A stretch of 64,000 nt of DNA from Tolypothrix sp. PCC 7712. Its GTDB lineage: Bacteria > Cyanobacteriota > Cyanobacteriia > Cyanobacteriales > Nostocaceae. Shown here one piece after another: positions 35,443 through 42,801 of the stretch. The notes under the pieces were generated by a model. The model ran no database searches. It had not been told where the DNA came from and saw only the letters and a program-made list of their open reading frames with translations. The first letter of the stretch is position 1. Every line of letters starts with the position of its first letter. The stretch is taken from contig NZ_CP063785.1 of the NCBI RefSeq assembly GCF_025860405.1, positions 3,782,001 through 3,846,000 of the forward strand, given 5' to 3'. Position numbers and translations under genes: made by a program.

Positions 35443-35564
35443 AGGTTGCTTTGTTAGCGATAATATTTTCTGTTTTAAGGGTGTAAGTTCTTCAAGACGG
35501 GGTAAAAAGTGTGGTGGTAACTCTGGGACGTTGGTAAGATTTCCTAAAGGTTGGTGATGGGGGG

Positions 35565-35590
35565 TTAAATTGGTTTTTTTTTAAGCTGAG
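35565..35590 (-). other. A9 homopolymer at the CHAT / NB-ARC junction
   Basis: On the minus strand the codons CAG CTT are followed by nine A and then CC. With nine A the frame stops at PI-stop. With ten or seven A it reads through QLKKKTNLTPHHQPLGN into the NB-ARC frame. Homopolymers of this length are known sites of polymerase slippage and of strand-slippage mutation, and they are also prone to sequencing error. Confidence 0.85.
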
Positions 35591-36158
35591 GAATCAACTC
35601 ACCAGATACACCAGCTAACTGTATTGCATTCCGCGCAATATTAAAAGCAAACTCTACAGGGGAATTTTCATCATATTCGGGATTGTAAGCTAGAAGCGCG
35701 TCGTAAAAACCCACAACAAATTCAATCGCGGCTTTATCCTCGATGCGATCGTTCATCCCAATCACATAATTAATCTGTTGTGAAATAGCCTCAGCTTGCA
35801 CTTGGGAGTAACAAGCATTCAACAGCACACATTCTACTTGTTTAGAGAACTGTCCAAATAATCCAGCTAATGCTTCACCTGTAACTAGCTGTGATTTTCC
35901 CGTTTCATCCTCAAAAGCTAGTCCTTGTATCCCTGCACCATGCCCAGAAAAGTGGATAATATTTGGTCGATAATCCAAAATAGCGCGGCGAATATCCCTG
36001 GGACGGACTGCTAAATCATACCGTAATTCAAAGTTCTCCCGATTTAGCGACCTTTGCAAGCCTTCCTTAATATCACGCAATTCTTGATCGAGGCGCAATC
36101 GTGATGTATTACTGGGATTTGCGGCTAATATCAGGATTTTCTGCGGTTTAACAGTCAT
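35565..36158 (-). CDS. CHAT-domain caspase-like protein (probably N-terminal part of a STAND fusion)
   Basis: 197 residues. KILILAANPSNTSRLRLDQE is the typical CHAT start. The catalytic dyad is visible as His73 in IIHFSGHG and Cys116 in LLNACYS. The frame ends with QLKKKPI just past a run of nine A (plus-strand T at 35574-35582). One extra A, or two fewer, would join this frame to the NB-ARC-WD40 frame and give a 1337-residue CHAT-NB-ARC-WD40 protein, a common cyanobacterial architecture. As written, the ORF is a free caspase-like protease domain. Confidence 0.92.
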   Translation of the reverse strand: MTVKPQKILILAANPSNTSRLRLDQELRDIKEGLQRSLNRENFELRYDLAVRPRDIRRAILDYRPNIIHFSGHGAGIQGLAFEDETGKSQLVTGEALAGLFGQFSKQVECVLLNACYSQVQAEAISQQINYVIGMNDRIEDKAAIEFVVGFYDALLAYNPEYDENSPVEFAFNIARNAIQLAGVSGELIPQLKKKPI

Positions 36159-36229
36159 TGCCAGGGATGGGAAGGGCTGTTTTTAAGTATACATCTTGCG
36201 AATGGGCATGGGGCATTGGGCATTGGGCA

Positions 36230-36325
36230 TTGGGGACTAGGTAATGGGTAATGGGTAATGGGTAATTGAGCATTGCTTATTTCCCCCTGTCTCCTTGTCC
36301 CCTTGTCCCTTTGCCCCCTTGCCTC
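36230..36325. repeat. Simple tandem repeats upstream of the CHAT gene
   Basis: GGGCATT and GGTAATGGGTAAT units followed by GTCCCCTTGTCCC units. They fill the gap between the membrane TPR gene and the CHAT gene, so there is little room for a conventional promoter. Confidence 0.8.
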
Positions 36326-38455
36326 TTATGGTTTACCAAGCAATTCCCTAAAGGCTGGCTCACGTGCGATATCATCAAAATCGATATCTGTCGCCGCTTC
36401 TTCTTGATATCGCGGATTCAATCTAATCGCTTGGCGGAGATTATCTAAAGCAAATTCTACATTTCTTTGGAATGCGTAACAGGTGGCTTTATTGTAATAA
36501 GCACTGGCATAATCTGGTTTCAATTCTAATGCGCGATCAAAAGATGCGATCGCTTCGTCATCTCTTCCCAACCGCACTAAACAATAACCGCGTTTATCCC
36601 AAACTTTCGGCGCTGGTTTAATTTCGATGGCTTTGTCAAAGGATGCGATCGCTTCGTCGTATTCTTCTAATTCAATCAAGGCTAAACCGCGATTCATCCA
36701 AGCCACTGGATCGTCAGGGTTAACTTTCGTCGCTTGATTAAACGACACAAAAGCCTGTTGATGTTTGCGTAAGTTCCCAAAGGCGACACCGCGATCGCAC
36801 CAAGCTTGGTGATATTCGGGATTGATTTTTAAAGCTGTATCATAGGAAGCGATCGCATCTTGATAGCGTTTCAATCTGGCGAGAGTTAAACCTTGTTTAA
36901 ACCAAGCTACAGAATTATTCGGCTGGATTTTGACTGCTTGCTGATAAAGTGCGATCGCATCTTCATAGCGCTTTTCATTAAACAGCACATCTCCCTCTGC
37001 AATATATTCCTCAACGGATTCTGCGACTGGCTGCGGTTCGGGAATTTCTTCCTCAATTTCCGGTGCGCTTTCCTCTGGAATTGTTGGCTGCCTAATTTCT
37101 GTTAGTTCTTCTACAATGGAATCCTTACGTTGTTGTGCATCTAATTGCAACTGTGAAAGTTGCGATCCAAAATTCCTTTCTAATTCTTCTAGTTTTCCTA
37201 AAATCAGAATTTTCTGTTCTTGAGCATTTAACTGTAATTCTGAGAATTGCGAAGTAAATTCCGAGCCAGAGTTTTCTAAGTTCTCAATAATCAGTGCTTT
37301 TTGATTTTCTGCATCTGCTTGTAATTCGGCTAATTTATTCGCAAACTCTAACTGCAATTTTTGTAAATCTGCAAAAATTTGCTCTTTCTGTTGGTTAATC
37401 TCAGCCTGTAATCCCGATACTTGAGATTTCAAGGAATTTTCTAATTCTGCAATATTCGCTAGAGTTGTATCTATATTCTGTTGAGAATTGACTTGTAACT
37501 CTGATAGTTGAGATTTTAATAAATTCTCTAATTCTGTAATATTAGCTAAGGTTGTATCTTTCTGATGTTGAGCATCTGTCTGCAATCCTGATATTTGTTG
37601 AGTGAAATCTATTTGTAAATTCCCTAAACTCTCAACAACTGTATCCTTCTCTCTTTGTGTATCAGATTGCAATCCCGATAAATAGGAATTAAATTCCGAG
37701 CGAGATTTTTCTAAACTTTCAATAATGATATCTTTTCGCTGCTCTGCTCTTAATACTAATGTAGATAATTGTTCCGCTAAATCAGATTCTATTTTCCCTA
37801 AATTACCCACAGCATCAGATTGCCATTGTGCTACTTGAGCAGTAATCTCTGAATCTAAATTTGCTAATTTATTTTGAATAATATTAATTTCTGAGTCTAT
37901 TTGATTGAGGATACTTTCTTTCTTACCCACAAACTCAGATGTAATTAAAGATATATTTTCTTGTTCAGCTTTCAGCTTTTGTTGCAGAGTTTCTGTCTCT
38001 TTGCTTAACTCTTCAGTAATTTTTTTAACTTCTTGAATAGCATTTTCTGCTTCTTGCTTCACCAGAGTTAGCTGATTTTGGGCATTTTCTACTCCTTCTA
38101 GCTGTGACATAGCTTGAGTGACAATTTCGCGGATGGCTACCCGTCGTAACAGCCAAAATAAAGCAATCACCGCTACAGGAAACAAGCTTAATAAAACTAA
38201 CCAAACGTTAAATAGCATGGTTGTACGACTAAAATTCCGCTCAACATCAAATTGGGCTGCATCTCGAATTTGCTTTTCTGCACGCAGTCTAGCTAATTCT
38301 TCTCGCTCCTGATTTGATAATACCGGAGCAGGAGTCACAACTGGGGCTACAGATGCAGGAGTTTGCGCGCTAGCTTGCGGAGATAGCAGCCAGCCAGAGA
38401 ACAGAATCACGCTTTGTAAAACTAAAGCGTAGGCGACTGGATTTTTACTCTTCAT
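36326..38455 (-). CDS. Membrane-anchored coiled-coil and TPR protein
   Basis: 709 residues from the ATG at 38455 (MKSKNPVAYAL); an ATG three codons upstream at 38464 is also possible. The N-terminus has a signal-like hydrophobic run ending QASAQ and a strong membrane helix (VWLVLLSLFPVAVIALFWLL) near residue 90. About 370 residues of coiled coil follow, with a repeated unit of about 30 residues (like LSGLQTDAQHQKDTTLANI). The C-terminal 210 residues hold TPR units (YEDAIALYQQAVKIQPNNSV, then LKINPEYHQAWCDRG). It is likely a scaffold at the membrane. It is upstream of the CHAT gene on the same strand with a 168-bp gap. Confidence 0.85.
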   Translation of the reverse strand: MKSKNPVAYALVLQSVILFSGWLLSPQASAQTPASVAPVVTPAPVLSNQEREELARLRAEKQIRDAAQFDVERNFSRTTMLFNVWLVLLSLFPVAVIALFWLLRRVAIREIVTQAMSQLEGVENAQNQLTLVKQEAENAIQEVKKITEELSKETETLQQKLKAEQENISLITSEFVGKKESILNQIDSEINIIQNKLANLDSEITAQVAQWQSDAVGNLGKIESDLAEQLSTLVLRAEQRKDIIIESLEKSRSEFNSYLSGLQSDTQREKDTVVESLGNLQIDFTQQISGLQTDAQHQKDTTLANITELENLLKSQLSELQVNSQQNIDTTLANIAELENSLKSQVSGLQAEINQQKEQIFADLQKLQLEFANKLAELQADAENQKALIIENLENSGSEFTSQFSELQLNAQEQKILILGKLEELERNFGSQLSQLQLDAQQRKDSIVEELTEIRQPTIPEESAPEIEEEIPEPQPVAESVEEYIAEGDVLFNEKRYEDAIALYQQAVKIQPNNSVAWFKQGLTLARLKRYQDAIASYDTALKINPEYHQAWCDRGVAFGNLRKHQQAFVSFNQATKVNPDDPVAWMNRGLALIELEEYDEAIASFDKAIEIKPAPKVWDKRGYCLVRLGRDDEAIASFDRALELKPDYASAYYNKATCYAFQRNVEFALDNLRQAIRLNPRYQEEAATDIDFDDIAREPAFRELLGKP

Positions 38456-38727
38456 CACAACCATCCTATCCCTTGGGCAGTTTTGCAAGCGGCATACTTC
38501 TCCAATCTATACCAGAAACTCTTGATTAGTAGTCTGGCAAAGTTGTTTTGACAGGCGGGGGAAAGGGTAAGGGGGAAAGGGTAATGGGAAAAGGTAAAGA
38601 AAAAACCTTTAACCGTTCGGCTGACGCTCACGGCGTTCGCGAACAGCGTCCCGCAGGGAAGCCTTTTCCCCAAAACCAATTTTGGGTTGACAACGCTTAA
38701 CCGAGTAGTATTGATCTGAGTCCTATC

Positions 38728-39048
38728 TCATTCATTACTCCTTACCTGAATGTTACCTCTTACCATCTCAATTCGTTGCTTATCTTGGCAAGATTCCATT
38801 GTCATCGTCCCATCAGCACGAGCAAAAAACTGAGCGCAAAGTTTGCCTTCATGCAGATTAATTAAATTAATAATTTCTTGAGGAGACTTGCTTAAAAAGT
38901 TATAAACATTTAATTGGCAATAGTGACATTTTCGCACATCATTATCACCTTTCATATCTGCCCAACGCACCTGACATGGTTCCTGAATAAAGATTTCCAC
39001 ATTATCAAGAGACTTAACCGCTTTAAATCTCCTTTCTTTCTTAGACAT
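38728..39048 (-). CDS. Small Cys-rich protein of the CxxRWxDM-GD-VRxC-xC family
   Basis: 106 residues. The order PCQVRWADMKGDNDVRKCHY, then CQLNVYNFLSKSPQEI and GKLCAQFFARADGTMTMES, with a final SCQD, matches a family I recall in cyanobacteria and myxobacteria with conserved Cys-(x)n-RW-x-DM, RxCxxC and LCxxFxxRxDGT motifs. The Cys pairs suggest metal binding or a redox structure, which is inference. It is the first gene of the minus-strand island and has its own upstream region. Confidence 0.75.
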   Translation of the reverse strand: MSKKERRFKAVKSLDNVEIFIQEPCQVRWADMKGDNDVRKCHYCQLNVYNFLSKSPQEIINLINLHEGKLCAQFFARADGTMTMESCQDKQRIEMVRGNIQVRSNE

Positions 39049-39114
39049 ATTTAAATTTATTCCAACCTTATATTTCTTAATCCTATAAAATTCATATTTG
39101 ATTTGTAGGATGCG

Positions 39115-39360
39115 TTAGCGATAGCGTAACGCATCTATGGCAATACTTTTCGTACTTATAAAATTGATATTTGATTTTTGAAATTCACGTAGTGGACTGA
39201 CACGCCAAAAATAGTGCATGAAAAAAACTCTTGTGGGATGGGCATCTTGCCCGTCCGGGGCGGACAAGATGTCCACCCCACAAGAAAAATTATTGCAACA
39301 TTTTAGCCTTGCCACGCCAGTAGGATGCATTAGCAGCGAGAGTACGGCATCTACCATGCA
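39115..39360. repeat. Palindromic repeat region before alpha-amylase
   Basis: Contains GTGGGATGGGCATCTTGCCCG (39231-39251) with TGTCCACCCCAC (39270-39281), and the inner pair GCCCGTCC/GGGGCGGAC, forming a large imperfect hairpin. Repeated GATGCGTTAGCGATAGCGTAACGCATC (39110-39133) is a second palindrome. No gene is supported here. Confidence 0.6.
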
Positions 39361-39494
39361 AGTTTACCGAGCAATTATTCATTTCTTAATTATTTCTTTA
39401 GATTATCGGCTAAAAATCGCTGCCAAAATTCCGAATTTTCACCAATCTCTACTGTATCTTTGTTCAAAGCTGATATTAACTAGCAAGACGAGAT

Positions 39495-40973
39495 ATGGCA
39501 AAGATTAACGGCACAATGATGCAATATTTCCACTGGTACACCCCTAATGATGGGAACTTGTGGAGCAAAGTTGAAGCTTCAGCGCCAGAATTAGCACAAG
39601 CAGGTTTTACAGCCCTATGGTTACCACCCGCTTATAAAGGATTTGCTGGTGCGTATGATGTGGGATATGGAGTTTACGATTTATTTGATTTAGGTGAATT
39701 CGATCAAAAAGGTTCAGTCAGGACAAAATACGGTACGCGTCAGCAATATCTTGATGCGGTTAAATCTTTACACAAAAATGGCCTGCAAGTGTATGCAGAC
39801 GCAGTGTTAAATCATAAGATGGGTGGCGATCGCACAGAAACACCCAAAGCCACCCCTTTTTCTCAAGATGATCGCCTCAATCCTAAAGGGGGATTGCAAG
39901 AAATTAAGACCTACTCTTATTATGATTTCCCTGGCAGAAAGGGCAAATACTCTAACTTTGAGTGGCACTGGTGGCATTTTGACGCTGTTGATTATAACGA
40001 ATATAACCAAGGCGATCGCAACACAATTTATTTACTCGAAGGTAAAAAATTTGATGACTATGTAGCCTTAGAAAAAGGCAATTTTGCCTACCTGATGGGT
40101 AGCGATTTGGATTTCCAAAACGATTGGGTACGTGGTGAAATCACTTACTGGGGTAAATGGTATCTTGACACCACAAAGGTAGATGGTTTCCGTTTGGATG
40201 CGATCAAACATATTTCCTCATGGTTCTTTCCCCAATGGATTGATGAACTAGAACGCCATGCTGGAAAAGATTTATTTTTTGTTGGGGAGTATTGGTATAA
40301 CGATATAAATACTCTGCTTTGGTATGTTGATCGGGTTGGTGGTAAGATGTCGGTTTTTGACGTACCACTACATTACAACTTCCACCAAGCCAGCAAATCT
40401 GGGGGCAACTATGATATGCGCCGGATTTTAGATGGCACAATGATGCAGAAACGTCCTATTAATGCTGTCACCTTTGTGGAGAATCATGATTCTCAACCTT
40501 TACAAGCATTAGAATCTGTAGTTGAACCTTGGTTTAAGCCCTTAGCATACGCCATTATTTTGCTGCGAGAAGAAGGTTATCCTTGCGTCTTTCATGCTGA
40601 TTACTACGGCGCAGAATATGAAGATCGGGGCAGAGATGGCAATAGCTATAAAATTTTTATGCCCTCTCACCGTGAGATTCTTGATCATTTACTTTATGCA
40701 CGTCAGCATTATGCTTATGGGCCACAATACAATTATTTTGACCATTGGAATACTATTGGCTGGACAAGATTAGGTGATGAAGATCATCCCAAAGCAATGG
40801 CTGTAATTATGAGTGATGGTGCAGAAGGTACTAAATGGATGGAAGTTGGTAAACCAAATACTAAATTCATCGATTTAACAGAACATATCAAAGAACCTGT
40901 ATACACCAATGATTCAGGTTGGGCTGAATTCCGTTGCTTAGGTGGTTCAGTATCAGTTTGGGTACAAGAATAA
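39495..40973 (+). CDS. Alpha-amylase, GH13 (cytoplasmic type)
   Basis: 492 residues without signal peptide, fitting the AmyS/AmyA-type liquefying alpha-amylases (GH13_5). Motif I YADAVLNHK, motif II VDGFRLDAIKHI with the nucleophile Asp, motif III FFVGEYW with the acid-base Glu, and motif IV FVENHDSQP with the stabilising Asp are all present, as is the N-terminal GTMMQYFHWY. It should hydrolyse internal alpha-1,4 bonds of glycogen or maltodextrins in the cytoplasm. A good terminator follows, so it is a single-gene transcript. Confidence 0.96.
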   Translation: MAKINGTMMQYFHWYTPNDGNLWSKVEASAPELAQAGFTALWLPPAYKGFAGAYDVGYGVYDLFDLGEFDQKGSVRTKYGTRQQYLDAVKSLHKNGLQVYADAVLNHKMGGDRTETPKATPFSQDDRLNPKGGLQEIKTYSYYDFPGRKGKYSNFEWHWWHFDAVDYNEYNQGDRNTIYLLEGKKFDDYVALEKGNFAYLMGSDLDFQNDWVRGEITYWGKWYLDTTKVDGFRLDAIKHISSWFFPQWIDELERHAGKDLFFVGEYWYNDINTLLWYVDRVGGKMSVFDVPLHYNFHQASKSGGNYDMRRILDGTMMQKRPINAVTFVENHDSQPLQALESVVEPWFKPLAYAIILLREEGYPCVFHADYYGAEYEDRGRDGNSYKIFMPSHREILDHLLYARQHYAYGPQYNYFDHWNTIGWTRLGDEDHPKAMAVIMSDGAEGTKWMEVGKPNTKFIDLTEHIKEPVYTNDSGWAEFRCLGGSVSVWVQE

Positions 40974-41004
40974 AAAACTCCATCCCCTTGTGGGTGGAGT
41001 TTTT
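40974..41004 (+). terminator. Rho-independent terminator after alpha-amylase
   Basis: AAAAACTCCATCCC (40973-40986) pairs with GGGTGGAGTTTTT (40992-41004), with T5 in the 3' arm. The A-rich 5' arm means it could work on both strands. The same GGGATGGAGTTT sequence recurs at 41102-41112 near a GTCGGCGGG/CCCGCCGAC palindrome. Confidence 0.8.
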
Positions 41005-41069
41005 GGGCATGGGGAATAGGGCATAGGGCATAGCAAAGAGTTACCAATGCCCAATGCAATGTCCCAAGT

Positions 41070-41125
41070 CGGCGGGCGACTATCCCTCTCCAGCTACAAG
41101 GGGATGGAGTTTCCCGCCGACTTCT
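41070..41125. repeat. Inverted repeat AAGTCGGCGGG
   Basis: AAGTCGGCGGG (about 41067-41077) and CCCGCCGACTT (41113-41123) are exact reverse complements and enclose CTCCAGCTACAAGGGGATGGAG. It looks like a small hairpin element in the long intergenic region. Confidence 0.6.
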
Positions 41126-41179
41126 AATGACTGTCTAAAAATTAGCTACTGAGATTCCAAATAACTCGTTTTTAAGGTA

Positions 41180-41294
41180 AGGGGAGCAAGAGATTCAATT
41201 CCCCTTCTCCCTCAGGGAGAAGGGGTTAGGGGATGAGGGCGCGAGGTATTTGTACAACGCCCGCCCCATATCGCTTTTAGCTTAAGTTGACACT
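41180..41294. mobile_element. GTGTCAACTTAA element (MITE-A), 5'-truncated copy
   Basis: Right half of the element found at 41638-41836: GGGAGCAAGAGATT, GGAGAAGGGGTTAGGGGATGA and the end TTAAGTTGACAC (41283-41294). The left end is missing or diverged. Confidence 0.7.
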
Positions 41295-41381
41295 TAAGGG
41301 CACTGCCTTGCCCTTAGAATTATCTGTACCAACTTGTAATCTGCTGTATTACAATAACACTGCCTGTATAGGCGATCGCTC

Positions 41382-41599
41382 TTAATGGTCAAGGTTTAAC
41401 CCTTAATGCTCAAGGTTTAACCCTTAATGCTCAAGGTTTAACCCTTAATGCTCAAGGTTTAACCCTTAATGCTCGAGGTTTAACCCTTAATGCTCGAGGT
41501 TTAACCCTTAATGCTCGAGGTTTAACCCTTAATGCTCGAGGTTTAAGCCTTAATGCTCAAGGTTTAAGGCTTAATGCTCGAGGTTTAAGGCTTAATGTT
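41382..41599. repeat. 21-bp tandem repeat array (CTCAAGGTTTAACCCTTAATG)
   Basis: Ten units of 21 bp. The first four carry CAAGG, later ones CGAGG, and the last three change TTTAACCC to TTTAAGSC, so variants spread in blocks. There are no spacers, so this is not a CRISPR array. One frame reads LNARGLT repeated. No start codon precedes it. Confidence 0.9.
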
Positions 41600-41637
41600 G
41601 TAAGAAAACTAAAGTAGACTCAAAATTTTGGGCATTA

Positions 41638-41836
41638 CCCATTAGTGTCAACTTAACGTGAAACTCGCTCTTGTGCAAGGTTTCGCCCTCACCCCCAGCC
41701 CCTCTCCCACACGGAGAGGGGAGCAAGAGATTTAGTTCCCCTTCTCCTCGGGGAGAAGGGGTTAGGGGATGAGGGCGCGAGATATTTGTACAACGCCCGC
41801 CCTATATAGCTTTTAGCTTAAGTTGACACCACTGGG
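41638..41836. mobile_element. MITE-A, complete copy
   Basis: 199 bp. Ends are CCCATTAGTGTCAACTTAA and TTAAGTTGACACCACTGGG; the inner 12 bp (GTGTCAACTTAA, 41645-41656, and its reverse complement, 41818-41829) match exactly. Direct CATTA repeats lie outside both ends (41633-41637, 41837-41841), as expected for a target duplication. The interior resembles the copy at 54969-55167. No coding frame, so movement would need a transposase from elsewhere. Confidence 0.85.
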
Positions 41837-42055
41837 CATTACCTTGCCCCTACAATCTGTGGCATTCTTGTTTAAAGGATATCAGTAGGATGCGTTAGCA
41901 GCGAAAGTACGGCATCTCTTGTAACTCCTGATTTCTTTTTGGCAATTTGGCATCCACAGTATTTCAATTAGAGTTTCAATAGATAACAACAGAGAACGAC
42001 AGAAAGAAGATTGTGTGACAAACACACCAAAAATCCATCCTTCTACTGTCGTAGG

Positions 42056-42122
42056 CCAGTTGTGAGAGTGCTGTAAACGCTACATCATAAACACAGCACT
42101 CTTGGCGGACGAGAACAACTGG
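42056..42122. repeat. Double-arm palindrome of 67 bp
   Basis: Outer arms CCAGTTGT (42056-42063) and ACAACTGG (42115-42122) and inner arms AGAGTGCTGT (42065-42074) and ACAGCACTCT (42093-42102), all perfect. It would form a long hairpin with a loop of about 18 nt. I see no T-tract. It may be a structured RNA or a small element end pair. Confidence 0.7.
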
Positions 42123-42801
42123 CTAGAATTCCAACCACAATGCATAACAATACTTGTCGGTTAAGGGGAAAAAGGGGAATGGTTCAAGGGAAAGAAAAAA
42201 CCTTTAACCCTTAACCTTTAACCTTTAACCTTTTCCCCAAAACCAATTTTGAATTCAAAACGCTATCCCTTGTAGTATTGCAACACATAAAATTTCAGTC
42301 AACTCAAAAATTTAGTCTACTTCTCATCAACAGATATTTTTCTTTACATTTATAACTCATGTCGTGGCTTTACTCATATTAAATTGCCATAGGCAATATT
42401 GTTTGAAAATGCTTGGTATTAAAGCTTTTGAATTAAAAATTTTCAATCTAAAATGCCAATTTGAAAGCCGAGGCTTTTATTACTTTATTCAAAGTTTTAT
42501 GATTTTTATTTTCAAATGCGCTCCCAAGTGTCCTGAAAAATGACGAATTAAGAATTACGAAAGCCCAATATCATCTGGAATTGCAGCTTTAAATTGGCTG
42601 ACAAATTGCCAAAAATCAATATTAGTACAGATAAATTTTCTTAACCTATTTATAGCTATTATTTATCCAATTACTATTAGCATTGAAACCTTAAATTTGC
42701 GTAAATTTTTGGGTTTATGACTGCCATACACAACCTAAAATGATTATTCACTGAATATCTCGGAATCTTAGAGGAATCTATCTGCCAGTAGGAGTTAGCA
42801 A
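42123..42801. other. Upstream region of the cyclase gene
   Basis: AT-rich, no gene. Contains CCTTTAACC tandem units (42200-42232) and a copy of the sequence CTTTTCCCCAAAACCAATTTTG, in part, that also occurs at 38662-38685. The last 20 bases hold the ribosome-binding site AGGAG (42790-42794) for the GTG start of the cyclase. Confidence 0.5.

Noticed and set aside
41382..41599. Possible CRISPR array
   Set aside because: The 21-bp units are directly adjacent with no unique spacers and no cas genes nearby.
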